Source: G039029935 sp039029935 (lineage in GTDB: Bacteria > Chloroflexota > Anaerolineae > Caldilineales > Caldilineaceae). From it: a stretch of 14,557 bases of DNA. The stretch spans positions 1-14,557 of the forward strand of contig JBCCFC010000185.1 of the NCBI GenBank assembly GCA_039029935.1, written 5' to 3'. Below the pieces are notes generated by a model. It was not told the origin of the DNA, searched no databases, and was given only the letters and a program-made list of their open reading frames with translations. This document shows, in pieces, positions 7,866 to 14,441 of the stretch (the stretch's first letter is position 1; the number at the start of each line of letters is the position of its first letter). The position numbers and the translations under genes were made by a program.

Positions 7866-8978
7866 CTACAAATTCGTTATCGTCGCACAATGACGACAAG
7901 TCACTGAAACCATGCCCTTATAAATCGTGGGCAGTTTGGTCTCACAATTGGGGCAATGGGTGGGCAAATCTGACGATGACAGGTCTGTAAACAACAGGGG
8001 ATTTGTGCTGTTCGCATGGTCAATACGGTCAATACGGTCATTTTCGATGTCACCCGAACGCACGGCCTCAACGAGCACCTGCCAGCCCTCATTATTCGCA
8101 TAGTCACGCAAGCGCAGTATCACGCCCATGCGCACGGCTGGCTGGGCATGGCGGATATCCTCAACAAAACCGAGGCTCAATAACTGTTTGACATTGATTC
8201 CAAGAAAGCCACCTTTGTCCTCCGCTTCCACTGTTTCGACCGCTCCGATGGGTGATTCCCATAGAACGTCCTGCACCAATTTGCTTTCACGCGTGATAAA
8301 AAGAAACTTGCGCACCGCCTTTTCTTCTTTTTGCTCAAAGATGACGCGGTGGTCGGTTAAATAGAGAATGCCCACTGGCTCTTCGTCGCGGTTGCGCCAT
8401 TCCGCTTTGCAGGCCATCACACCATGCTCGTTGGGGTAGAGGTCGAATGACTTCTCGGCCAATGCATCTAATAAGAACTCGGCCCATTGAACACCGTCAC
8501 TCAAGGTTGCGAGTCTCTCCTGCGTTGTCTGCCAGCGTGACCGAACGCGTGTTTTTGCTTGGTCAATTTCACGGTTCAGCGTATCCAGGCTGCGATCAAA
8601 GTCACTGAGCAACGAAAGATTGCGCTCGGCACGATTGGCGATGCGTTCGCTATCACGCAGGGAACGGCGCAGATCACGTTCGGTGTCGTCAATCAGTTCT
8701 TCAATATCATCCTGTTCTCTATCCCAACGCTCCTGCAAATTTCTTGCTTCTTTTTCCCATGCACGGCCAAATTGATAGCCCCGTTTGCGAATGGCTGCGA
8801 GGTCTTTTGGCACACCCTCCACACGCTCATCCACATAGTCAAATTCGTCGCGAAGTTCATCAAGCCGGAGTTCTCTTGATAGCTGGGTTAGGCGACGCGT
8901 TAGCTGTGACAAACGCTCGTATTGGTCATCACTGTGACCACGTATCTCACTGCGCAATGGTTCAATCTTACTTGCCAT
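7866..8978 (-). CDS. Coiled-coil protein with GRAM/PH-like domain and C-terminal zinc ribbon
   Basis: A 370-residue cytoplasmic protein with no signal peptide. Residues 1-165 are highly charged helix, with heptads and many Arg/Glu/Asp. Residues 180-300 are strand-rich and contain GVMACKAEWR, VGILYLTDHRVIFEQ and DVLWESPIGAVETVEAEDKG. The 'LTDxRVIF...I..V' pattern is that of GRAM or bacterial PH-like domains, which bind lipids or proteins. A linker leads to a zinc ribbon with C342-x2-C345 and C361-x2-C364. The precise function is unknown; a scaffold or adaptor is likely. Its ATG follows the stop of the SH3b gene by a single base (TAA-G-ATG) with no good ribosome site of its own, so it should depend on translation of that gene. 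Confidence 0.75.
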   Translation of the reverse strand: MASKIEPLRSEIRGHSDDQYERLSQLTRRLTQLSRELRLDELRDEFDYVDERVEGVPKDLAAIRKRGYQFGRAWEKEARNLQERWDREQDDIEELIDDTERDLRRSLRDSERIANRAERNLSLLSDFDRSLDTLNREIDQAKTRVRSRWQTTQERLATLSDGVQWAEFLLDALAEKSFDLYPNEHGVMACKAEWRNRDEEPVGILYLTDHRVIFEQKEEKAVRKFLFITRESKLVQDVLWESPIGAVETVEAEDKGGFLGINVKQLLSLGFVEDIRHAQPAVRMGVILRLRDYANNEGWQVLVEAVRSGDIENDRIDRIDHANSTNPLLFTDLSSSDLPTHCPNCETKLPTIYKGMVSVTCRHCATITNL

Positions 8979-8979
8979 C

Positions 8980-10881
8980 TTAGTTTGCCCCTGCTAGATA
9001 CACCTCAATCGTCGAGACCAACTCTTCTTCATCCATTCGGAAGATGACATAAAACGTGCCTGGTTCACCGTTCAGCCACGCTTCTGCATCAATGTCAGGA
9101 AATACCTCCGCAACAGATTTGCTTTGTAGCACCTCAACCAAGTCATTCTCATCGGTTAAATAAGCATTCAGGAAAACACTATCTGCGGGTACAAGCGTGG
9201 TCATGGCGACTACCTCGGCATCGCCCAAAATAAGTTTATCATCACCCAATTGGACCAAATTTTGCGCAAGATACCAAACTCGTTCGTCAAGTAGCATGGT
9301 TCCATAGATGCCATTTTGGTAGAAAAAGATGTTATCAACCTGCCCTTGGTTAATATCATAGACCTTTTCCCACTCTTCAAAGGTTGTGCCAATACTTGGT
9401 GTGCCACGAACCGTATTGACAACAGGCTCTAGTAAAGAGGTCGCGAGACGATCAAAGATATCAAAACCAGTGCCAGTGTCAGTATCAGTGTCAGTGTCAG
9501 TGTCAGCCTTGGCCTCAGCATCCTCTTCATCTGTGTTATCTACGGCTGCGTCATCACCAGCTTGCTCATCATCGCTCTCCGTGTCCGCAGGTGCAACGTC
9601 CTCAGCCACTTCTTCCTCAGCAACCTCACCCTCAGCAACCTCACCCTCATCTTCTGCGACCTCATCTTCTGCGACCTCATCTTCTGCGACCTCACCAGCA
9701 TCAGTATTTTCAGCAGCCTCATCAGACACAGCCTCATCGGTGGCATCGTCAGCAGCAACATCGGTTGATTCGTTTTCGTTCACTGCTTCGTCAACCTCTG
9801 CTGCATCTGCCGCGTTTTCCGATTCCACGGCATCTTCCTCTGGTGGGTCAGCTTCATCAGCAGCAGGTTCTTCCTCTACTTGCTCAGTATTCGCCTCGTC
9901 ACTATTCGCCTCATCACTATCAGCTTCATCGCTTGCCGACTCCTCGCTGGCACTATCCGTTTGGTCATCTCCCTCATTAGCCGATTCATCATTTGCATCT
10001 GCCTCAGCATCACTAGGCTCTTCCTCATTTGCATCTGCCTCAGCATCTGTCTCTGTCTCAGCATCTGCTTCCTCCGCTTCATCGGGTGTCGGTGTGGACT
10101 CCGCTTCTGCCTCTGATTCATCAGCATCCGCTTCGGTCACAATATCTTCTACCAAAAATGCGGCAACCCAATTGCCATCGTCAAGCTGATACCAGGATTC
10201 ATCACTATTGGTGGCAACAATATTGATCTCACTTCCTCTGGGCAGTGTTCCTGTGCGGATAAAGTTGGTGCTAGGGCCACTTCTGGTATTGGCGTTTGTG
10301 TTGTTGGTGATCACACCACGTGCGACAAATGCTATCGGTGTTGGCGTCGGTGTGGGAACAATCACATTAGGGACAAAGGCCACAATATCACCGAGAGTGA
10401 CATTGAGGTCGTCCTGTGAATTGACAGTTGCGTTCACATTGATGCTTGGGTTCTCGTTGACTAGGGTGGAACTTTCTAGGACCAACTCAAACGCGCGCGT
10501 GTAGGTGGATATCTTGACAATCTCGTCAACACCTTCCTCTGTGTTCACCCCACCTTCTCCATCGTCTGTGCCACCTTCTCCATCGTCTGTGCCACCTTCT
10601 CCATCCTCACCCTCTTCTGCATTCTCGCTGTTATTGCTGGGGACCGTAATGGTTTCGGTGACATTAAAGCTAACCTCCATTGGTATTCGGTAGGTTGAGG
10701 CCACCACCACAAACCCAAGTTGCTCAGTTAACTCATTGACAGACTGATAAACGGTCTTATTCTCTGCTTTGCCTATCACCGTCGTTGCGCCTACAAATAC
10801 GCCAAGAATCACGCCTATTCCCACGACGCCAATGACGATGCCCGTTAGTACCCACCATAATTTTGATGTACGATTACTCAT
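8980..10881 (-). CDS. Membrane-anchored SH3b protein with long acidic linker
   Basis: A 633-residue protein. One membrane helix (residues 9-33) near the N terminus puts the rest probably outside the cell. Residues 38-170 form a strand-rich domain interrupted by an EGGTDDG repeat at 92-112. PTPTPTP precedes an SH3b domain (about 187-247: NANTRSGPSTNF, GTLPRGSEINIV, WYQLDDGNWV), a fold that often binds cell-wall peptides. Residues 248-468 are almost only Asp, Glu, Ala, Ser and Thr, with EVAED and DT repeats. Residues 470-633 form a second globular domain (FEEWEKVY, LVPADSVFL, WLNGEPGTFYVIF). It resembles a domain I associate with Chloroflexota surface proteins but cannot name. The ATG has a weak, distant GGAG. 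It heads the 10881-6727 operon. Confidence 0.8.
   Translation of the reverse strand: MSNRTSKLWWVLTGIVIGVVGIGVILGVFVGATTVIGKAENKTVYQSVNELTEQLGFVVVASTYRIPMEVSFNVTETITVPSNNSENAEEGEDGEGGTDDGEGGTDDGEGGVNTEEGVDEIVKISTYTRAFELVLESSTLVNENPSINVNATVNSQDDLNVTLGDIVAFVPNVIVPTPTPTPIAFVARGVITNNTNANTRSGPSTNFIRTGTLPRGSEINIVATNSDESWYQLDDGNWVAAFLVEDIVTEADADESEAEAESTPTPDEAEEADAETETDAEADANEEEPSDAEADANDESANEGDDQTDSASEESASDEADSDEANSDEANTEQVEEEPAADEADPPEEDAVESENAADAAEVDEAVNENESTDVAADDATDEAVSDEAAENTDAGEVAEDEVAEDEVAEDEGEVAEGEVAEEEVAEDVAPADTESDDEQAGDDAAVDNTDEEDAEAKADTDTDTDTDTGTGFDIFDRLATSLLEPVVNTVRGTPSIGTTFEEWEKVYDINQGQVDNIFFYQNGIYGTMLLDERVWYLAQNLVQLGDDKLILGDAEVVAMTTLVPADSVFLNAYLTDENDLVEVLQSKSVAEVFPDIDAEAWLNGEPGTFYVIFRMDEEELVSTIEVYLAGAN
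9468..9503 (-). repeat. 6-bp coding tandem repeat (Asp-Thr)
   Basis: Six units of CAGTGT-type sequence on the plus strand (CAGTGC, CAGTGT, CAGTAT, then CAGTGT three times), encoding the Asp-Thr run at the end of the acidic linker of the SH3b protein. Simple in-frame repeat, likely variable in length. Confidence 0.75.
9616..9690 (-). repeat. 15-bp coding tandem repeats in the acidic linker
   Basis: Two identical 15-base units (9616-9630, 9631-9645) are followed by three identical units of a second version (9646-9690). They encode EVAEG/EVAED-type pentapeptides. Base-level identity within each group points to recent in-frame duplication. Confidence 0.85.
10550..10608 (-). repeat. 21-bp coding tandem repeat (EGGTDDG)
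   Basis: Units at 10550-10570 and 10571-10591 are identical, and a third partial copy runs to 10608. They encode Gly/Asp/Glu heptads inserted in the first extracytoplasmic domain of the SH3b protein. Confidence 0.85.
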
Positions 10882-10919
10882 AAAAGCTCAAACTCCGTTC
10901 AAAATGACAACGGTATTTT

Positions 10920-10949
10920 TTATGTTTCCAATTACACCTATTTTTTCAA
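10920..10949 (-). promoter_or_regulatory. Possible promoter of the SH3b operon
   Basis: Minus strand TTGAAA (10949 down to 10944), an 18-base spacer, then ACATAA (10925 down to 10920), about 40 bases before the ATG at 10881. The -10 is poor and the region is AT-rich, so this is only a candidate. Confidence 0.25.
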
Positions 10950-10987
10950 CAATAGCTCAATCCACCATCTAGTATCTTTAGCATGAA

Positions 10988-11059
10988 CTTCGGGTGATGA
11001 CGATAAATTATGTGTGTAATGTATTCTGCCTACACATAATTTGTTGTCACCACCCAAAG
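10988..11059 (+). other. Long imperfect inverted repeat, possible RNA hairpin
   Basis: Arms 10992-11015 and 11032-11055 pair along 24 positions with a 16-base loop. As plus-strand RNA the core has one A-C mismatch (10997/11050) and two G-U pairs (11002/11045 and 11004/11043). After a further mismatch, three more pairs extend it to 10988/11059. As minus-strand RNA the two G-U pairs become A-C mismatches, so the plus strand folds better. No T-run follows, so it is not an ordinary terminator. Confidence 0.65.
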
Positions 11060-11246
11060 GTCTTACCGAATATATTGGGCAGTAGATTTATGAGTAACTA
11101 TCGTTTTCGGTGCAAGTGTAGTTCCAATTTATTCAAATAATATATGATTATAAAATGTCTTTGAACAAAGTGGCAACCTTTTTGGGGTGAAATGGGACTT
11201 TATAGTAGAGGGCCTTCTAAAATCAGGTATCAGTAAGTCGGTGGAG

Positions 11247-11316
11247 CAGTGTTCGGTAGGTCGGTAGGTCGGTGTTCGGTAACTGAACACTGACTTGCTG
11301 ACTTGCTGGCACACCG
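11247..11316 (+). other. Long G-U-rich hairpin in the leader of the sigma-fusion gene
   Basis: The left arm (11254-11279) contains tandem copies of an 8-mer (GGTCGGTA type), and the right arm (11283-11308) contains tandem copies of its near complement (ACTTGCTG type). From the pair G11279-C11283 with a 3-base loop outwards, 26 successive positions pair as plus-strand RNA with no mismatch, 8 of them as G-U. Outside a G-U pair (11253/11309) and a one-base bulge (11310), four more pairs follow, then one mismatch and a last pair 11247/11316. Every G-U would be A-C in minus-strand RNA. It ends 20 bases before the ATG at 11337, in a region with no Shine-Dalgarno site. It could be a translational control element or a dispersed palindromic repeat. 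Confidence 0.7.
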
Positions 11317-11336
11317 AAATCAAGTAACAAAAAAAT

Positions 11337-13649
11337 ATGAGTGATCTACAATCGTTGGTTATTGCAGCGCAACAAGGGAATAAAGATGCGTTTGGGCACA
11401 TCGTCCATCGCTTTCAAGATATGGCCTATGCGGGAGCCTATGCCATGTTGGGGGACACGGGATTGGCGCAGGATGCCGCACAAGAGGCATTTATCGACGC
11501 CTTTGAGAGCTTGTCCAAACTGCGTGAGCCAGCCGCGTTTCCGGGATGGTTTCGGCGCATTGTATTGAAGCACAGTGATCGGCAGATTCGACGCAGGCGT
11601 GTGTCCACCGTTTCGCTGGATGTGGTGATTGAAAATGGTCTGGAATCCAGATACGACACAGGGACGCAGATGAGCCACGCATTGGATATGCGTTCTCCAC
11701 TCAACACGGGTGAGTCCAGTTTGGGGACTGATCCGGCCATTCTCTTTGAAAAGACGACATCGCAGCAAAATGTCTATGATGCCATTGCCCAATTGCCTGC
11801 CCATCAACGATTGGTGACAGCTCTGTTTTATGTTGAGGGGTATTCGCAAAAAGAAATTTCAGAATTTCTCGAAATACCTGTGACAACGATTAAAAAGCGT
11901 CTCTTTACGGCACGCAAACGACTGAAACAAAGGATGGTCAATATGGTTGAAAAACAACTTCAAGAAAATAAACCGTCACAGACGGCGGAGTTTGCCACTG
12001 CAGTACAATTTTTTGTGGCACTGACAGATGGTGACAGTACACAGCTTGGCAAGCTATTGGATCAATACCCCGATTTGCTTGAGGCCAAAACAGAATGGAA
12101 AATGTCGCTCAAGAGTCATTATTGGCCGTTGGGGTCCACACCACTTCAACTGGCAACAGGGCTGGGCGATGAGGCCATCGTTGATCTACTGTTGGCCCGC
12201 AAAGCGGATGTCAGCGCAGGCAACATGACCGCCATGACACCGCTCCATCTCGCTGTGATCATGCAACAGCCAGAGATTGCGCATAAACTGATTGCACATG
12301 GTGCGGATGTCAACGCCCGCAGTCAGGTGGAACAGACACCGTTGCATTTAGCGGTATTGCGTAATAAGCGGTTGATGGCTGACATCCTGATCAACTATGG
12401 TGCTGATGCGACACTCAAGGATCGTGAGGGGCGTACGCCTGTGGATTGGGCTGTTCTCAAGGCGCAGACAACAAAACGTGATGTTGGCATTTTGTCGCTA
12501 TTTAAAGAAAATGGTATTAAGGTGCCAGCCGTTGTCAGTGAAGATAGTGGTGAGGGGCAAGAGGTTGTATCCCGCTCTGAACGTACCCTACCCACAAGCC
12601 AAGCTCTTCTGGGGCGTGTGATTGACGCGACGGGTACACCGATGGATGATCTAGGCCCAATTGCAGGGCAAACACAATCCATTATCTACCCAACCCAGGC
12701 GTCTGTGTCGCCATTTTTGCAGACAGGCATCAAACTCATCGACTTGATTGCACCGCTGCGACGTGGTGGACGCAATGGCATCTTCACACCACTGGCGGGT
12801 GTTGGACACATGGCGATGATGGCACAATTGATGGAGATTATGCAAAACGCTTATGATGGCTATACAGTCTACTTGGGTGTTGAGATGGGCGGCATTTCCG
12901 CACCAAGCCTCAAGTTATTCTGGCGTGAATGGGGGTGTGATGATAGCACGATTCATGTCTTTGCCCGAGAGCATGATTCTGCGGAAAAGCGTTTGCAGGT
13001 GGCAGAGACAGGACTGAACATTGCTGAAGCGTTGCGGCGAGCGGGGAATGATGTTCTTCTGGTTGTGGAAACTGAGCTTGCCTTGAGTGATGGTGTGATG
13101 CCTTATCTGCAGGCGAATACCGTTTCAACACCAGAGGCGGCGATCACGACTGTGTTTGATGGCAAAGAGACCGTTGGCGTATTGCCAGACGCCTATCAGC
13201 AGTTGGATTCCATCATCACCTTTGATGTCCGACGTAAGTCACAACATCTCTATCCCGCGATAGATGTCATTCATTCGAGTTCAACCATGATGGACAGCCC
13301 ATTCATCAGCAGCGCACATCGCCAAACCGCAAGGGATGTGCAGCGTTTGCTCCGTCGATATGAAGATTTGCATCCAATGGTATCGCGTGGCGGTGTTGAA
13401 TCGCTGTGGTATCTGAATGATGAACAGGCCAAGGTGGATGCGTTGCGGGCACGAAAACTGCACCGCTTCCTCACGCAGCCGCTTTATGGAGCCGAACCTT
13501 GGACAGGCACAATCGGTCAGCTAGTGCATCCAAGTGAGACAGTTCGTGGTTGTCGGGCGATTCTCGACGGTGAATGCGATGATATTGCAGAAGAGGCATT
13601 TCTCTACATCGGTACGCTATATGAGGTGCTTGCAAAAGCCAAAGCTTAA
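11337..13649 (+). CDS. ECF-type sigma factor fused to ankyrin repeats and an F1-ATPase beta-like pseudo-ATPase
   Basis: One 770-residue frame with three parts. Residues 1-90 are sigma region 2 (LVIAAQQGNKDAFGHIV, DAAQEAFIDAFESL, FPGWFRRIV), and 145-203 are region 4 (IAQLPAHQRLV, GYSQKEISEFL, TIKKRLFTARKRLK). Residues 222-395 hold about four ankyrin repeats (STPLQLATGLGDEAIVDLLL, TPLHLAVIMQQPEIAHKLI, HGADVNARSQ). Residues 424-770 align with the F1 beta subunit after its N-terminal barrel: LLGRVIDATGTPMDDLGPI, LQTGIKLIDLIAPLRRGG, LYPAIDVIHSSS, LRARKLHRFLTQP, WTGTIGQLV, AEEAFLYIG. The P-loop GGAGVGKT reads PLAGVGHM (Lys to H491, Thr to M492), the Walker B Asp is E578, GER is not conserved, and DELSEED is absent. 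I infer a sigma factor with a self-contained, probably non-hydrolysing regulatory module. The ATG lacks a Shine-Dalgarno. Confidence 0.9.
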   Translation: MSDLQSLVIAAQQGNKDAFGHIVHRFQDMAYAGAYAMLGDTGLAQDAAQEAFIDAFESLSKLREPAAFPGWFRRIVLKHSDRQIRRRRVSTVSLDVVIENGLESRYDTGTQMSHALDMRSPLNTGESSLGTDPAILFEKTTSQQNVYDAIAQLPAHQRLVTALFYVEGYSQKEISEFLEIPVTTIKKRLFTARKRLKQRMVNMVEKQLQENKPSQTAEFATAVQFFVALTDGDSTQLGKLLDQYPDLLEAKTEWKMSLKSHYWPLGSTPLQLATGLGDEAIVDLLLARKADVSAGNMTAMTPLHLAVIMQQPEIAHKLIAHGADVNARSQVEQTPLHLAVLRNKRLMADILINYGADATLKDREGRTPVDWAVLKAQTTKRDVGILSLFKENGIKVPAVVSEDSGEGQEVVSRSERTLPTSQALLGRVIDATGTPMDDLGPIAGQTQSIIYPTQASVSPFLQTGIKLIDLIAPLRRGGRNGIFTPLAGVGHMAMMAQLMEIMQNAYDGYTVYLGVEMGGISAPSLKLFWREWGCDDSTIHVFAREHDSAEKRLQVAETGLNIAEALRRAGNDVLLVVETELALSDGVMPYLQANTVSTPEAAITTVFDGKETVGVLPDAYQQLDSIITFDVRRKSQHLYPAIDVIHSSSTMMDSPFISSAHRQTARDVQRLLRRYEDLHPMVSRGGVESLWYLNDEQAKVDALRARKLHRFLTQPLYGAEPWTGTIGQLVHPSETVRGCRAILDGECDDIAEEAFLYIGTLYEVLAKAKA

Positions 13650-13895
13650 GAATGTTTATTTGATTGTCATAGAATCAGTATTTTTGTTAAGGTTATGGGA
13701 GGAAAATGTCAGGTTTCCAAGGGCGAATTGTCAGGAATCTCATGTAAACTCATGATTTAATAGGGTGAAAACTGGGTATCTTGTAACCATGCAAGTAGGG
13801 GATAACATGACATACATGATGCGTAATTGTTGCTCATCAGAGGCGTGTGAGTCCTTTAAAAAACTAGAAACAAAAATAATCAGGAGTAATTGTTC

Positions 13896-14441
13896 ATGAG
13901 TTCAATTTTAGAATCTTTAACACAGAATCTGTCCGGTGATGTAACAGCACAGATTGCCGAAAAATTGGGAACCGATTCCGCATCAACAGAAACAGCCATC
14001 AATGCTGCGTTGCCCATGATGATGGGGGCGTTGGGTCGAAATGCATCCGGTGGTGGTGAAGGGCTAAGTTCATTGACAGGCCTGCTCGACGCCGATGGTG
14101 ATGGCAGCATTATGGATGATTTGATGGGTGCTGTCTCGGATGATAACACAGCATCATCAGGCTTAGGGATGCTTGGGCAGATGCTGGGTAACAGCCAAGG
14201 TGCGGTTGAACAGGGTGTTGAAAAGACCAGCGGTTTAAGTTCGGATATGACCTCGCAATTGCTAGGCATGTTGGCCCCGATGGTTATCGGTTCGTTGAGC
14301 AAAACACGTAACGAGGAAGGCATGGACGATGATGGCTTGATGGGGTTGCTTGGCGGTTTGCAAGGCGAAGCAGACTCACAGCTTGGCGGCTTGAGCCAGT
14401 TCCTTGATGCGGATGGCGATGGCAGTGTGGTTGGCTGCTGA
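13896..14441 (+). CDS. DUF937-family protein with abrupt C terminus
   Basis: A 181-residue protein of the DUF937 (YidB-like) family, function unknown. Family features: an N-terminal helix (SILESLTQNLSGDVTAQIAE), a helix with AINAALPMMMGALGRNA (35-50), LDADGDGSIMDDLMGAV (64-80), MLGQMLGNSQGAVEQGVEKTS-type core, then QLLGMLAPMVIGSLSKT (121-137). It carries two Asp-rich loops, DADGDGS at 65-71 and 171-177, similar to EF-hand/dockerin calcium loops. After the second loop the protein ends in VVGC, whereas the first copy goes on with MDDLMG, so the C terminus may be cut by a frameshift (see 14407-14557). The ATG at 13896 has AGGAG 9 bases upstream, preferred over TTG at 13890. A weak TTGTAA-N16-TAACAT lies at 13781-13808. 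Confidence 0.85.
   Translation: MSSILESLTQNLSGDVTAQIAEKLGTDSASTETAINAALPMMMGALGRNASGGGEGLSSLTGLLDADGDGSIMDDLMGAVSDDNTASSGLGMLGQMLGNSQGAVEQGVEKTSGLSSDMTSQLLGMLAPMVIGSLSKTRNEEGMDDDGLMGLLGGLQGEADSQLGGLSQFLDADGDGSVVGC

Larger units (their letters stand above)
10882..11336. other. Divergent intergenic region, 455 bp, no gene
   Basis: Separates the minus-strand SH3b operon from the plus-strand sigma/ankyrin/F1-beta-like gene and must hold both promoters. It is AT-rich up to about 11160. I see no reading frame of protein-like composition. The notable content is two long inverted repeats (10988-11059 and 11247-11316), annotated separately. TATAAA at 11149-11154 and TATAGT at 11201-11206 are possible plus-strand -10 boxes, but neither has a convincing -35. 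If either is used, the leader is at least about 120 bases and contains the second hairpin. Confidence 0.7.

Noticed and set aside
9386..10189. Plus-strand frame of 267 codons rich in Ser/Ala opposite the SH3b gene
   Set aside because: It is the antisense reading of the Asp/Glu/Ala linker. Low-complexity codons such as GAT, GAG and GCT give Ser/Ala on the other strand. No ribosome site or domain.
11201..11206. TATAGT as -10 box for the sigma-fusion gene
   Set aside because: No acceptable -35 at 16-18 bases; TTGAAC at 11161 is 34 bases away. Not annotated as a promoter.
11337..13649. Interpreting the gene as a true ATP synthase beta subunit
   Set aside because: No other ATP synthase genes are nearby, the N-terminal barrel is missing, the P-loop and Walker B residues are replaced, and sigma and ankyrin domains occupy the first half.
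13706..13747. 13-codon plus-strand frame (ATG to TAA) with GGGAGG three bases upstream, between the sigma-fusion and DUF937 genes
   Set aside because: The Shine-Dalgarno spacing is too short for efficient initiation, and a 13-residue peptide cannot be supported without conservation data. It could be a leader peptide if conserved.
13650..13895. Possible terminator after the sigma-fusion gene (GATT-N7-AATC followed by a short T-run)
   Set aside because: A 4-bp stem without GC content is too weak to support a terminator call.
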